Shown one piece after another: positions 46,837 through 58,780 of a stretch of 64,000 nt of DNA (position 1 is the stretch's first letter; every line of letters starts with the position of its first letter). A program made the translations under genes and the position numbers. This stretch comes from Amaurobius ferox (Eukaryota; Arthropoda; Arachnida; Araneae; Amaurobiidae). The notes beneath the pieces are model-generated. The model saw only the letters and a list, made by a program, of their open reading frames with translations, was not told where the DNA came from and did no database searches. The stretch covers positions 135,714,793 to 135,778,792 of the forward strand of contig OX578134.1 in the NCBI GenBank assembly GCA_951213105.1, given 5' to 3'.

Positions 46837-48770
46837 TCACGAGAATGAAGAAGTACGGCTAAAATAAGATAATAAGGGGAGAATATGAAAATTTTGGGCT
46901 AATCGAAACTTATTAACTATACTATTTACTAAATATGCAGGATATTGATACATTTTACTGGTAATTTTGAGGTTATTAATGTGCAAAGCATGAAATTTTT
47001 TATCTGATAATCTATAAATTATGAAAAGTTGATTAAGTATAATATTTCTAAACAATTGAATCGAGTTGCAGGAATTAAAAGGTAATAATTTATTAATATT
47101 AAATTTAAAAAAATCTTTTTTATCATATAATTTAGTAACTATCCCATGAGCAGGTTCTATAATTAGATTTAAATCCAAATAATAAATATTATTACTAATA
47201 GAAGTTTCATTAGGTATTAATTCCAAATTATCCCGATAGAAATCTATATCTATGACATAGTTATCAGTAAATACAAGACAAATCAGATCATCTACATATC
47301 TATAAATTTTATAATCAGTTGAAGTAAAGAATTTTTCATATTGATATAGGTATAAATTAGCTAACATACTGCTACTACAGCCACCTTGTGGAACACCTGA
47401 GACTTGTAAGTATAATTTATTACCTTGAAAGATATAATTATTGAAAAGAACAAAATGGAGAAGCTTAGGAAAATTGATAAATTTAGTAAGATTAGAATGA
47501 TTAGTAATATAAGCATTATATAAAGCTAAAATAACATCATATAGATCAGTGATCTTAATATTATTAAATAGATCTTTAAAATCAAAAGTTTGAAATCCTA
47601 TTATTTTACCAAGCGTTTTTAATTTATTTTTTAATTCCTTACTGTTATTTAGAATAATGTAGCTATCACCAGAATCTCGTAAATTGCTATTTAGTACATT
47701 TAAATAATTTAGTAATAATTTACTAGCAGTAGTAGAGTATGAATTATGACCACTAGTAACAGTTCTAAATTTAATAGGATTTTTATGAAATTTAGGTATA
47801 AGCACAATATATGGAAATGTCAAAAATTTATTATTAATATCTAAATCACTATACATATTGATAATTTTCAATTTGATACTATTAAGAGAGTGTGAATCAA
47901 TTTTAAATAGACTATTATTTTTTAAATAATCTAGCAGATATTGAATATAGAATTTTTTACAAATAATAGCATAATTATTAGAGGCTTTATCTACATAAGT
48001 AATAACAAAAGATCTATGTAAATCATTAACAGAGTGCTTTATATTATCCATATTATATATAGATCTAGATAAATTAATACTACAAATGGTATTTTTAATA
48101 GATCTTAAAATAGCAAATTTCCACATATTAAATGCCTCTAAAGGCTGAGCATATTTAGAAGCTAATCCATAAATAAATTTATCAAGGTCCAGATTGATTG
48201 ACTTTAACACTTGTTTAGAATTATTACATGAAGGTAACCTGAATTTAGTGCCAAATGACATTATAGTTCTTAAAGATTTATCTTTTACAATGGCTAAGTC
48301 TCCAGTAACTATATGACCCAAGTGTGGATTTATAAATTCAGCATAATTATCAACACTACAAATACATTCACCATCTAAATTTGTAGAGGAATCTATGTCG
48401 ACTGAGAGAGATTTTGAAATTGCATTGTAATTAAAAATGGTTCTTCCAATAGGCTTGTTATATTTAAAAGTTTTAGTAACATTCAAATCCTTTACAGGCA
48501 ATAAATGATGAAATTGATTAAATAAATTCTTAAAGTTTATGGAATTATAAATAGGATGCTTAAATGATATTACACAATAAGAATTAGAACAGTTATTATT
48601 ATGAAATTGATTAAGTTTTATTTTTAAAAATTTTGATCTAGTAATGAGCAAATCATAGAAAATATGATTAAAATGTTCATTAGTAAGATTTAACTTTAAG
48701 AAAATAGCATAAACTGTGTTTAATTGTTTTTTCTTAACTGCAAATACCCATGATTTAATAAATTTCCATA
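46837..48770 (-). CDS. Penelope-like reverse transcriptase, open but 5'-truncated
   Basis: About 640 codons are open from the element edge at 48770; the first ATG-like start is not at the natural N-terminus, which is missing. Order: linker ([13 protein letters not shown]), [34 protein letters not shown] motif 1 ([20 protein letters not shown]), motif 2 ([20 protein letters not shown]), motif 3 ([18 protein letters not shown]), motif 4 ([18 protein letters not shown]), motif 5 ([12 protein letters not shown]) and thumb ([16 protein letters not shown]). All three catalytic Asp are present. The GIY-YIG domain, encoded upstream in full-length relatives, is lost, so autonomous transposition is not expected. 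The intact frame marks a recent insertion. Confidence 0.85.
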
Positions 48771-48897
<127 letters not shown>

Positions 48898-51477
48898 TCT
48901 TTGTTCACTTCATATAACTTTCAATCGTACAGCCATGCATCACTAAATAACACACTTAAATTTAAATCTTGTAAATCTAATAGATGTAAAACTTGTCCGT
49001 TTGCTAATAGTAATCAGATCAATTGTAACAATAATCTTGTCTTCTGTAAAACATATAATTGTATCTACCAAATTGAATGTAAAAAATGTAATATGTCATA
49101 TATAGGTCAAACCAGCAACCCTCTACATCTCCGAATTAACGTACACAGGAATCACATAAAAATTTTTTCAAATAATGCAACTTCCTTTAATGAATCAAAA
49201 TTTGAATACGAACATTTTTCTAAACATGGGTTCGACAACATTGAAATTAGTTTTCTGTGTATTCAAAAAAATTACTATGACAGATTGTTTCTTGAAAATG
49301 AATTCATTTGTGCACACAAAACTATTTTTCCATATGGACTCAATCAAATATTTAATCATCATAATATAGTTAAAAAGTCCTTTAATTCTCCTAATGAAGA
49401 CCATAATATTTATAATTCCTTCAACAATCATAAAAATAAATCAAAAAGAACTAAAAGAGCAAGTAAATATAATAAAAAATTGCCATCATTATCTGAACTA
49501 AAAAATGCCATCCTTCAGCATCATGCAAATTTTAAAATTACTTTTGATTGGAAACAATGTAAAAACTGGATTTTCGCAATTAAAAAACAGCAATTAAATA
49601 TGGTATATAACCTTTTTCTAAGTACTGCATTTGATAACGTTCATTTTAAACATTTATTCTATGATTTGCTCATTACCAGAAGTAAAAATCTTATTGGATA
49701 TTTATATGTCACAGACTTAAACTTTAATGACGAATCAAAACAAAATACTAAAATAAACGAATATTGTACCTTGAATTTTACTAATTCTGTCTTAAATAAT
49801 CTGAAGATAAATAATATTTTAAAATCGGTTTCCACTTACTTTCCAGTCAAACATGTAAATCCTAAAATTGCTTATAAATATGATAAACCGCTTGGACGTT
49901 ATATTTTCAACTATAATCAAATTGCCAAATCAGTAGATATTAATCAAAACTATGAATTGGATAAAGAGTCATATTGCCACTGGCATTTAGAAAAATACAA
50001 AGACTTCGTAGATAAACACCATGGGCATGTTATAACGGGAAATCTAAATATTATTAATTATGATGCACTAAGATCACTGATGTTACTGGGTACTAAGTAC
50101 CGTCTACCTACTAAATTTAAACATAAATTAATTTGTAAAGGTTTATTTCTTGACTTAAATAAATTTATCTATAAAATCAGTTATAAATATCAAATCCCTG
50201 TAGAAGCCTTTAAACCCTGGAGAGTCTTAATAGAGCAATACTTAAATCATTATATATATAATCAGAAAATTAATAATTCATATAAACTTAATTCAATTAA
50301 AAATGATATTAAAGAAATACAAAATGATTTTGTCATTACATATGTCGATAAGGCATGTGGAAACTACTCAATTATATGTAAATATTATTATAAAAATACC
50401 CTTCAGTCACACTTACTTAATAATCAAATCTATAATTTACATAAAACTAACCTTAAAATCTTATACAATAGAATATCAGCCAAATATAAGCAAATACATC
50501 TAAAAAATAGTTGTAATAACATTCCATATATTGTTTTAGTACCCAAGTTTCATAAATCCCCTGTTGCTTTTCGAACCATTACCAGTGGGCATAATTCTTC
50601 CATTACTAATGCTGGAAAATTATTATTAAAGATATTACATGAAATATCCTTGTCAGTTGAAATCTCAAATAATTGTCATATTGTAAAAAACAGTTTTGAA
50701 TTAGTTAAGAAATTGAAAACTCTTACTAATATTCGTAGTATTTATACCTTTGATTTCAAAGATTTGTTTAATAATATTAATATAGATGATCTGTATAGAA
50801 TTATTTTAGGAATTTTTGAAAAATATAATATCAACCTAAAATATTCAAATTTTCTATTTAAAAAGTTACTTAACTTCACTCTTTATGAGAATTATATTCA
50901 ACATGGTGGTACTTTTTTTAAACAACAGGTTGGTATCCCACAAGGGGGGTGTGCCTCATCATTGTTAGCTAATCTGTATTTATTCTTCTATGAAAAAAAC
51001 ATTAATCCTAGCTTGCATAATATGCACATGTTTAGATATTTAGATGACATTTTATGTGTATACCCAAATAATAATATCCCTATAGTATTAAACTTTTATC
51101 CAAAAAATTTACAATTAAATGCAAGTAATAATGACACAAATGTTGCAAACTTTTTAGATTTAAATTTAAATTTACAAAATTGTAATATGGTTATAAACTT
51201 GTATGATAAAAGACAGGATTTTAAATTTAATACATCAAAAATTCAACATTATGACTCTTGTTTGCATATATCTGTATTTAGAAATATTATAATAAACCAG
51301 GCTCTTAGAATCAATAAAATTTGTGATGAATATTATAAATTAGCGCACTTTATGGAATTATTGAGTATAGCGACTAATAATGCATATCCCCCCAAGTTTG
51401 TTATTAAAATTATCAACTCAGTGTATCAAATTTCACACGATAACATCCTAGAAAACATTCCCAATTATAGTGACTAA
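48898..51477 (+). CDS. GIY-YIG endonuclease-reverse transcriptase polyprotein of a Naiad-type PLE
   Basis: Open for 859 codons from the TA edge; upstream the frame continues only as YIYI of the microsatellite (numbering here from ATG 48784, 897 residues). The Cys-rich motif is C63-x4-C68-x2-C71, followed by C81, C88, C93, C99 and C102. GIY-YIG: IYQ at 94-96, SYIGQT at 105-110, R117, H121 and E171/E173. Linker ([18 protein letters not shown]). RT: motif 1 from F516, motif 2 [17 protein letters not shown] (586-602), motif 3 with D657, motif 4 PQGGC (719-723), motif 5 YLDD (752-755), then thumb. All key residues are present. No Met lies before residue 104, so the natural start is probably lost. 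The endonuclease presumably nicks targets and the RT copies the RNA in place. There is no C-terminal GIY-YIG. Confidence 0.9.
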   Translation, partial: SLFTSYNFQSYSHASLNNTLKFKSCKSNRCKTCPFANSNQINCNNNLVFCKTYNCIYQIECKKCNMSYIGQTSNPLHLRINVHRNHIKIFSNNATSFNESKFEYEHFSKHGFDNIEISFLCIQKNYYDRLFLENEFICAHKTIFPYGLNQIFNHHNIVKKSFNSPNEDHNIYNSFNNHKNKSKRTKRASKYNKKLPSLSELKNAILQHHANFKITFDWKQCKNWIFAIKKQQLNMVYNLFLSTAFDNVHFKHLFYDLLITRSKNLIGYLYVTDLNFNDESKQNTKINEYCTLNFTNSVLNNLKINNILKSVSTYFPVKHVNPKIAYKYDKPLGRYIFNYNQIAKSVDINQNYELDKESYCHWHLEKYKDFVDKHHGHVITGNLNIINYDALRSLMLLGTKYRLPTKFKHKLICKGLFLDLNKFIYKISYKYQIPVEAFKPWRVLIEQYLNHYIYNQKINNSYKLNSIKNDIKEIQNDFVITYVDKACGNYSIICKYYYKNTLQSHLLNNQIYNLHKTNLKILYNRISAKYKQIHLKNSCNNIPYIVLVPKFHKSPVAFRTITSGHNSSITNAGKLLLKILHEISLSVEISNNCHIVKNSFELVKKLKTLTNIRSIYTFDFKDLFNNINIDDLYRIILGIFEKYNINLKYSNFLFKKLLNFTLYENYIQHGGTFFKQQVGIPQGGCASSLLANLYLFFYEKNINPSLHNMHMFRYLDDILCVYPNNNIPIVLNFYPKNLQLNASNNDTNVANFLDLNLNLQNCNMVINLYDKRQDFKFNTSKIQHYDSCLHISVFRNIIINQALRINKICDEYYKLAHFMELLSIATNNAYPPKFVIKIINSVYQISHDNILENIPNYSD

Positions 51478-51500
51478 CATACAGTAGGGGGAAAAAAAAA
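48898..51500 (+). mobile_element. Penelope-like element copy 7 (lineage B), permuted GIY-YIG-RT type
   Basis: Runs from the (TA)n edge through one long open frame to a stop at 51475-51477. A very short 3' UTR (ACATACAGTAGGGGG) follows, then a run of about 18 A and then (TA)n. Unlike lineage A it has almost no 3' UTR. No terminal repeats or hammerhead motif were found at either end. Confidence 0.9.
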
Positions 51501-51607
51501 AAAAAAAAATATATATATGTATGTATGTATATATATATATGTATGTATATGTATATATATATATATATGTGTATATGTATATATATATGTATTATATATA
51601 ATTATTT
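51501..51607. repeat. (TA)n at the 3' end of PLE copy 7
   Basis: TATATATGTATG-type repeats directly after the A run. Confidence 0.9.
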
Positions 51608-52366
51608 ATTAATTATATAAATAAATAAAAATGAAAAATAATAAACTAAGTCAAAAACATTAGAAAAATCAAAAAATCGGAAAATAAGATGCATTAACAT
51701 TAATGTTTTGAATTTTATTTTCGCAAAAAAATGTAACTTTTGTCAGTATTGAAACTACGTTTTGAGCGTCCTTATAATGGTGTATAGTGGCATTCTCGAT
51801 TATCCATTTTTCCTATGAATTACTTGTTTAGTAGGAATTTTCATCTTTGATTCATATTCATATTCATGTTTGCATATTTGGGAAGTTGTATTCTGAATTG
51901 CTTGTCCAGTCTCCAGCTTAGACTCACTGGACGGGTTTGGGAGTAATTCCGTGAACGTTCGTACTGCCTCCCTGGTAGAATTTCGATTTGTTCATTCCGG
52001 TGCTTCTAGATTAAGCTGTTGAGGTTGATCGTGTATACACGTGGTAGAAGAAGGGTTCATGCCGCATGGTATTACAATTTTCTTAATGTATCCTTTTTTC
52101 ATTTTTTGTTGCCTGTAGTCTGAGTTTAAGCATTTATAGTAATGTACTATTGCTTAATCTGAAACAGGCATTTGTTTGGGTTAATTGGAATTAAATACTC
52201 AGACCTGACGATGAATTTAATTCTAATTAATCATCAAATTTGGGATGTTGCTGTTCTTTTCTCTTATCGGCATTATGGCCGTGAATTTGCTTCTATGGTG
52301 ATGTTAATATTACTTGAATTGTATTTTTTTTATTTTTACATAATTCTTATTATTACATTTCAAATA
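51608..52366. other. Non-coding segment bounded by (TA)n on both sides
   Basis: No gene or clear repeat partner. As with 39316-39692, the (TA)n boundaries suggest an inserted sequence, perhaps a UTR-only retroelement copy, but nothing in the sequence proves it. Confidence 0.35.
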
Positions 52367-52386
52367 TAAAATATATATATATATAC

Positions 52387-52443
<57 letters not shown>

Positions 52444-52449
52444 TATATA

Positions 52450-52513
<64 letters not shown>

Positions 52514-52515
52514 AA
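52367..52515. repeat. (TA)n microsatellite
   Basis: TA repeats with TATGTA and TACCTA interruptions. Confidence 0.95.
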
Positions 52516-54462
52516 ATATATATAAAATTTAAAAGAGTGCACAAAATTATTAAAACTATCTGTTAGTTTTAGTTATGAAGCAATAAATGTTTCGTATAGA
52601 AGTCATAACTTTATATTACCCTCATAAATAAACTAAAAAAATGTCTTTTGTAGTGCTGCCATCTATGAAGTAATATAGGAAATAATTTTATTATTTTCTG
52701 TGGAAATGTTGTATTAAAACTTTTCATAGTCTGTAGCTTATACAAAATTTGTGTCCAATCTATGGAGCTCGGTCTGAATGCTTGTTCCTTTTGAATGTGT
52801 TTTTGAAGAAAATATTAGCCAAATATTTAGCAAAGTTGTTCTTATGTATAAAATATAAAAATAAATTTTTATAATTGCGAATTTCGAAATGAATACACAT
52901 TTTTATGATTAAATAAAATGATTTATTAAATATGTATTTTACTTTTTATATTGCTTAAGATACATTAAGAAAATGCAAAATAATTATAAATAATAAACTG
53001 GATCATAATGTAAAATGCAGCACGAATAAAGATAAGTAAACGCACGATTGGAAAATAAGTAGGTCCCCTTTTTCAGTGCAGCAAGCCTGGATCAAAATGC
53101 TCAAATAATAACAAGAAATATTAAAGATACAAAGTTATGCGTAAAACTATGAAGCATTCATGTTAAATACTTTAAATGAGATTAAAAATTTTAATAAGTG
53201 TGTTACAGTAACTAAGAAACGTCCCATGGCTAGTGATATGGTGGCGGTTCTTATTACTAAAATTAGTAAAAATTCTTGCTTTCCTATGGACTACATATTA
53301 TTAACCAAATTGCTTATGAATCCAGTGGTTATCTGACACAATATAAAACAACATGTACTGAAAATTGTGTTGCTGCTTTTTCTATAGTTGTTTGAATTTT
53401 AATTTTATAAATATTTTTTAATGGTAAATTTCATAAAACGTTTCAGAATTATTGACATCTGGTGTCTTTTACTTCGAAAAATTCAATAACCACACAATAC
53501 ATAGTTTTGCCAGCATCTAAAGCTCCTTACATTTATAGACAAATTTTAGTGTAATTATTCCTTTAAATAATCCTTTATTTTACGGAAAAAGCAATTTGTA
53601 TTCTTGAATAGCTCTCTTACCCTCATAAAACTTTTTGGAAGAATGTTCAGAAAACTAAGAATAGATGGCAGCACCATTAACTCATGAAAGGTTTCGAGAT
53701 GAATTGGTTTGTTAATGCACTCTAGAAGCTACTCGTCGAAGTTGATCTTTAACCTCAAAGAAATAAATCCTTTTGGCAAGATCTTTCGAAGGGTAACAAC
53801 TATCGGATTATTTTAAATCTGTCTAATAAGGAAAGTTCAGAGATGTTTTGAGTGTACTTATCAGCTTTCGACAAAGGGAAACAGCAATAGCAGACGAAAG
53901 TGTAGTGATGTATGAAATATCATTTCATCCGCCTTTTCCTTTATGTGAGAAGAATAACAAAATTTAAATAATCTGTCTTTATAGAGCAGAGGAATTATTA
54001 TGAACCTTATGAAGTTTATCCTTCAGAACGCCAACCAAGCTGGCCTCCTAAGGTAGAGCGATCCATGGTAAGAATAGTTATTTTAGAGGCCAATGGTGAT
54101 CGCGATCTACCAGTCGATTGCCATGGCTTGCTTGTCAAGTCGATCTTTGGATAATTTGTGGGAAAATGAGGACTTTTAGATTGTTATTTACGGGAACGAC
54201 AATTAAATGCTTTTATTTTTAAATTCTCATTAATTAAACGAGGGAGGTTAAATAGTTATATTTTTATTAAATTTCCATTTTACGTACTATAGTTCACAAA
54301 AAGTTTTAAAAAAAGGTTTAAAAAGGTAAATATAAAAATAAATACATTTATTTCATTAAAATTGTGGTGGATATTTAAAGCAGAATTTTAAATTTTCTGT
54401 AAAACTTCATCTTCTAATAGTGCAATATTGCAAGTTAAAGAAACAGTACTCTCCCTCTCTCA
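52516..54462. other. AT-rich DNA, nothing recognised
   Basis: No frame above about 60 codons with credible composition and no tRNA-like signal was found. Confidence 0.45.
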
Positions 54463-54477
54463 ATATTATTGTTGTAA

Positions 54478-54595
54478 GCCAACGGCTCTACCGTGCTTAA
54501 AACACCGGTTCCCGTTAGGTCACCGAAGTTAAGTAGCATCGGGCGCGGTTAGTACTTGGGTAGGTGACTACTTGGGAACGCCGTGTGCTGTTGGC
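54478..54595 (+). rRNA. 5S rRNA-derived SINE head
   Basis: 118 bases from GCCAACGGCTCTACC to GTGTGCTGTTGGC. It includes the internal promoter (AAGTTAAGTAGCATCGGGCG and GGTAGGTGACTACTTGGGAA). Close to animal 5S rRNA over its whole length, with several substitutions. Because it lies inside a target duplication with a tRNA-like segment behind it, it is a SINE promoter and not a 5S gene of an rDNA cluster. Confidence 0.85.
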
Positions 54596-54603
54596 TCATT
54601 TAA

Positions 54604-54690
54604 GTCGACGTGGTGGCCGAACGGTCAAGGAGAGCGTTTCCAGCGATCGATCGGCCGCCACGTTGTGGGTTCGAGTCCCACGTAAGACAT
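54604..54690 (+). repeat. tRNA-Ser/Leu-like segment of the composite SINE
   Basis: A-box TGGCCGAACGG (54614-54624) and B-box GGTTCGAGTCC (54668-54678) both fit the consensus. The 43-base spacing implies a long variable arm as in Ser or Leu tRNAs. The acceptor ends do not pair well, so this is not a working tRNA. Confidence 0.75.
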
Positions 54691-54868
54691 GGATATTGTA
54701 TGTTGTGGGCGCAGTGTGTTCCGCCCCCCTCTGGTGCGCCTGGGGCAACGTCCTAGGATGGCAAAATGGTTCACGATTTCGGCCGTACATAGGGCAAAAC
54801 GACGACGCTAGAGTAGTCAGTGCTGGAGTCTAGTGCCTGGCCATTGGAAAAAAAATATTATTGTTGTA

Positions 54869-55384
54869 TTTTAAATAGACATTTGGTAGGGGATTAGAAG
54901 ATATTTTCGTCTAAGATTGAAATAACTATTGATTGAAAATTTACAATTTTATTGGAATCTTGAAAATTTTCATTTCGGAGGATTAAGTGAAGCCCCCTCC
55001 CCCCTCCCATCTTTTCCTAAAATGTGCCTGAAATACACTTCCTGAAATTAATGTTATATTATATACATATATAAGCCAATATTTAGCTTAAATGCATATC
55101 AAAACTGGATGTTGATACCCCAAAGCCATCTGTTCTAGGCCTTCTTGTAAGGTCGCATATTCAATCTAGCCTAATATTTTACATGCCGGCTTTGTGACTA
55201 TAACTTGGCCATTTTAGTTTTGTGCGGCCCAAGCTAAATTTTCGAGAAACTTGGAAGAGAACTGCTGCATACGCGGTAGGGCTGAATTTATAAGTTCCCA
55301 CAGAGGTTCGCAAAATTGTGGCATAAGCAAGTTTCTTTTCGATTCTATGCTGATGAGCACATAACACGAGCAAAAATGGTCTAT
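54869..55384. other. Nothing recognised
   Basis: AT-rich with a C run near 54995. Confidence 0.45.
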
Positions 55385-55425
55385 GGATTTTTATTTTTTT
55401 GTAATGGGTGTTGAAGACCCAGACC
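55385..55425 (-). repeat. SINE S1 3'-tail fragment
   Basis: Minus strand GGTCTGGGTCTTCAACACCC then ATTACAAAAAAAT. Confidence 0.6.
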
Positions 55426-55459
55426 ACACCACCAACCTTATGGCAGTTTTAAGTGTGGC

Positions 55460-55869
55460 CGGGAGTTTTTCTTGTAATGGGTGTTGTTGTTGTTGATACC
55501 CAGACCGCCTGACCTACCAGAAAGGTGTAAGGTAACCGTTTGGATGGCTGAGAAGTGCCACCCAATTTAGACCGGAACCCAGTGGGGGAGGCATCCACAG
55601 GGACTGTATCCTCCTTCTTCTACCACCAACCTCTCGGAAGGGCTTACGGACCCACATGTTTAACGTGATCGTACTCCGCATGAACACGGCGGCAGTTGTG
55701 GCAGCGTGCAAATCCAGCGCGCAAACCACCGGGCTATCGCGCCCGAACAGTGCCAACAGAACGCGGTGTTCCCAGGTGGTCACCCACCCAAGTACTAATC
55801 GCGCCCAATGCTGCTTGACTTCGGTGATCTAACGAGAACCGGTGCTTTCAGCACGGTAGGGACGTTGGC
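55460..55869 (-). mobile_element. Second composite SINE: 5S head fused to S1 body
   Basis: Minus strand: a 5S-like head (55869 down to 55752), a six-base gap, then the S1 SINE from GGGCGCGATAGCCCGGTGG down to a tail with GGTAGGTCAGGCGGTCTGGG, (AAC)n and CACCCATTACAAG. The S1 part keeps the A-box (TAGCCCGGTGG) but has lost the B-box region; GTTCGATTCCC is absent between TTGCACG and CTGCCACAACTG. ACACCCATTACAA also lies upstream of the head, so a target duplication is possible but may be SINE tail sequence. Confidence 0.8.
55752..55869 (-). rRNA. 5S rRNA-derived SINE head (second copy)
   Basis: Minus strand, 118 bases from GCCAACGTCCCTACCGTGCT to CGCGTTCTGTTGGC. The internal promoter segments (GAAGTCAAGCAGCATTGGGC and GGGTGGGTGACCACCTGGGA) are well conserved. 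It is joined to an S1 SINE, so not a free 5S gene. Confidence 0.85.
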
Positions 55870-55871
55870 CG

Positions 55872-55925
55872 TTTTTTTTTGTAATGGGTGTTGAAGACCC
55901 AAGCCGTCCGACTCATCCAAGGACT
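55872..55925 (-). repeat. SINE S1 3'-tail fragment upstream of the second composite
   Basis: Minus strand GGACGGCTTGGGTCTTCAAC then ACCCATTACAAAAAAAAAC, directly against the 5S head. The composite probably landed in an older SINE tail. Confidence 0.6.
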
Positions 55926-56359
55926 TGAGCATTTGTAATGTGTGTGTAATTTTAACACCAAATGGAATTGTAAGCACCCTCCAAATTATAAAAAAAATCG
56001 GTTACCACAGATCAGAGATACATGTGTGGAGCCATGTTCGGACTCACATGGCGTTGATTTTCAATATTGTCACACAAAGTATTAAACTAAAATCACAAAA
56101 ACGCAGATAAAGCAACTTTCCTGGAATTTTGTGCACTCGATTTCTTATGTAAATTTGCAATAAAATGATTGACATACTTGGAATTGTTCTGAATAGTAGC
56201 CCATCTATATCATATATTCGAAACTCCTAAAACGGCAATTTTGTTAAAAGCGGTTGAATTTAAAAGCATTTCAGTGGCTTCCTTCAACAAAAGTAGGTAT
56301 TATATGACTACCTCCTTGATAAAATAAATTAATTTTTTTATATTTCTATCTTTTCATAT

Positions 56360-56364
<5 letters not shown>
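55926..56364. other. Nothing recognised
   Basis: No feature is supported. Confidence 0.45.

Positions 56365-56412
<48 letters not shown>
56365..56412. repeat. (AAT)n microsatellite
   Basis: About 16 AAT units, ending in ATGATAATT. Confidence 0.95.
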
Positions 56413-56414
<2 letters not shown>

Positions 56415-58565
56415 TAATTAAAAACCCCAGCTACAGCCGCTGACAAACTCCTTTTAAAAGACATATTTTCTGTTAAGTTAACGCCGGACCTATGTGCTGA
56501 TGAGTGTAAGCAACCAAGAGGCGGGTCGACACGAAAGAGTTTTCGAAACGAGCTCATCGTGCGACAGCGAATATGGGGGCAAAGGCCCTCGATTTGAGAA
56601 GCATGTTATGGGGGTTAGCACAGAATACTATATTCAGAAGGCTCACTCCCATAGGATCCTATGGCAACATTTCTAACATGGGATGTCGCATAGACACTAG
56701 CGCTAGTCAGATGGACCAACTGAAGTGCGATGCGTCTGCCAGATTTGGCGCGTTATCGCTCGCTTGGCGATTTTTTTTTAAACGGGAGGGGAACAAAATG
56801 TTGAGGACTGTACTTTTATAATTTTTGAAACTATAGAAAGGATCAGGATTTAAAAATACATTAATCTGCAACATAAATATATTCATTAGTTTAAGAATAT
56901 TTAAATAAACATAGTTATATATTTAATTCACATAATCATAAAAAAAGATTAAAAAATACACACATTGCATTGTCTCACTATAAAAAATAATGCACAAAAA
57001 ATTACAAGCTAACATACTCAAAAGACTGAAATATTATATATTATTTTCAGTCTAAAAAGTATACTAGCGTGTTGATCGTTAATTACTTGATCCTTAATTT
57101 ATTCTGGGATACTGATAATAGACTTTTTTTTTTAAATATAAAAATATTCATATAGTAAATATCAAATTTACATAAATGCACTATCGAAGTTGTGGAACTC
57201 AATCATTAATTACCCGAGGGGGGGGGAATTTTCCACCATAAGGCACTTAATAAAAATTTTACATAAATATATACACATACTATATCACATTCAACTAAGA
57301 AAAAGCTATCCAAATATCAATTATTTCACATTTTATAAAAATGCGGAAAATATTTTTTAACTAATTATACCACTACCTCTTAAAATTTAGTCTAATCCGG
57401 CAGTAATAACACAGCACTAATATACTTATATGAACACGTGTATACTTATAATGAACACGTATGTAGGATGGTGATAACTAAAATTATTTCAATTTTAATA
57501 AACATAAATTACATACCCTGTAACGCAACCAGTTTTCTTTTATCAATCCATTTCTATGAAATGATCTAAACACTTAACAAATAATCCTTTTTCACGTTAC
57601 TCAAACCACGCTAGTCTGTTCTAAGTTTTCGCCGAGCGAAATAGGGTTATAACATTGAAAATCGTCTTGGAACCAAACCAGACTATCGCCAAGCGCTCGG
57701 AACAAACCAGACCATCGCCAAGAGCGCGCCAACCCAATGTTTGGTCTATCTCTAATGGCCGCCGTGAAAACGAAACTATCGAGAGTGACAGGTCTGTATA
57801 GTAGTCTGTGGGGGTTAGTGAGCTTGCCTAGCAGGGGGTGGAAACCTCTAAGTATTTAAAGAAAGAGCCTGACAATTTTTGACACTGTATTGCGAATAGG
57901 CGGCAAGAGGTACAATTATGAGATTTTACATATAGACTAACATGGACTCATAGATGTCAAAAAGCTGTTCAGAATTAAAGCCTTAGCAATTAAATATTAT
58001 TAATGAAATTTAGCATTGCCACTATAAATATTTAACGAGTTCCAAAATCTCTGTGATTGGTTGCTGGTAGAAACGTCAGAAATGTGTCCGAGGACGGAAT
58101 AATTGAACCATTGAAAGTACAAAAAGCATAAATAATTAATTGCAGTCTATCTACAACGTTAGTTAGAACACATGAACTTGAAATTAGGTGTCCCGACAGG
58201 GCTGGTGGAAGCGTATAACAACATTACAAGAACTGTTTATGTAAAATTTATTTAATGTAATTAAATGTATTTAAATGTATTTAAATGTATTTAAATGTAA
58301 ACAAAGCCTATCCCGACAGGATATTAAAAGAGTTAGAGATATTTCTTTCTTTCTTCATGGTTGCAACAATCATAATGAATTCACAATGGTTATTCATAAT
58401 TGTTAATGCATTAGATTTTTAAAAAATACTTCCTGAGTGTGTGAAGAGTTGGCAAGCTTAGCGAGTAAGTTCAGAGCTCAAGTAAACAAAAAAAAATAAT
58501 TAAAAATAGTAGTATAGTGGTAGCGCAACAGTATATAACTTGTAAGATCCTTCAAAATTTTTAGT
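56413..58565. other. Mixed sequence; two CpG-containing patches, no gene supported
   Basis: Higher-GC patches lie at about 56480-56790 and 57600-57840. The second repeats ACCAGAC.ATCGCCAAG twice and contains a small ATG frame (57757-57861, MAAVKTKLSRVTGLYSS...). At about 58250-58300 TTTAAATGTA is repeated four times between two CCCGACAGG words. None of this allows a firm call. Confidence 0.35.
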
Positions 58566-58569
58566 GAGC

Positions 58570-58780
<211 letters not shown>

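Larger units (their letters stand above)
46426..48770 (-). mobile_element. Penelope-like element copy 6 (lineage A), 5'-truncated, open RT
   Basis: On the minus strand it starts directly after (TA)n at 48770 with codons [11 protein letters not shown]. It carries the linker and full RT without a stop to 46837, then a 3' UTR with the family stem-loop (about 46563-46580). The UTR loses its normal end at a perfect palindrome (46440-46472) next to a CATA run. It lies head to head with copy 7 across one TA tract. Confidence 0.9.
54477..54854 (+). mobile_element. Composite 5S rRNA-tRNA SINE with 14-bp target duplication
   Basis: ATATTATTGTTGTA occurs at 54463-54476 and again at 54855-54868. Between the two lie, in order, a 5S rRNA-like head, a class II tRNA-like segment, a unique body (GTGCGCCTGGGGCAACGTCC, GGCCGTACATAGGGC) and an end GGCCATTGG with an A run. 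The duplication encloses all parts, so the composite moved as one unit by retroposition, presumably using the enzymes of a LINE. A 5S-tRNA chimeric head is known from AmnSINE1-type elements; the body here was not recognised. Confidence 0.9.

Noticed and set aside
54478..54595. A functional 5S rRNA gene
   Set aside because: It is enclosed in a target duplication with a tRNA-like segment and A run, so it is a SINE head.
54604..54690. A functional tRNA-Ser gene
   Set aside because: Pol III boxes are fine, but the acceptor stem does not pair and the segment is part of a retroposed composite.
56490..56570. Hammerhead-like words CTGATGAG ... ACACGAAAG at 56497 onward
   Set aside because: Helix II (GTGT/ACAC) is possible, but no helix III closes on a U followed by a cleavable base and no helix I partner was found nearby.
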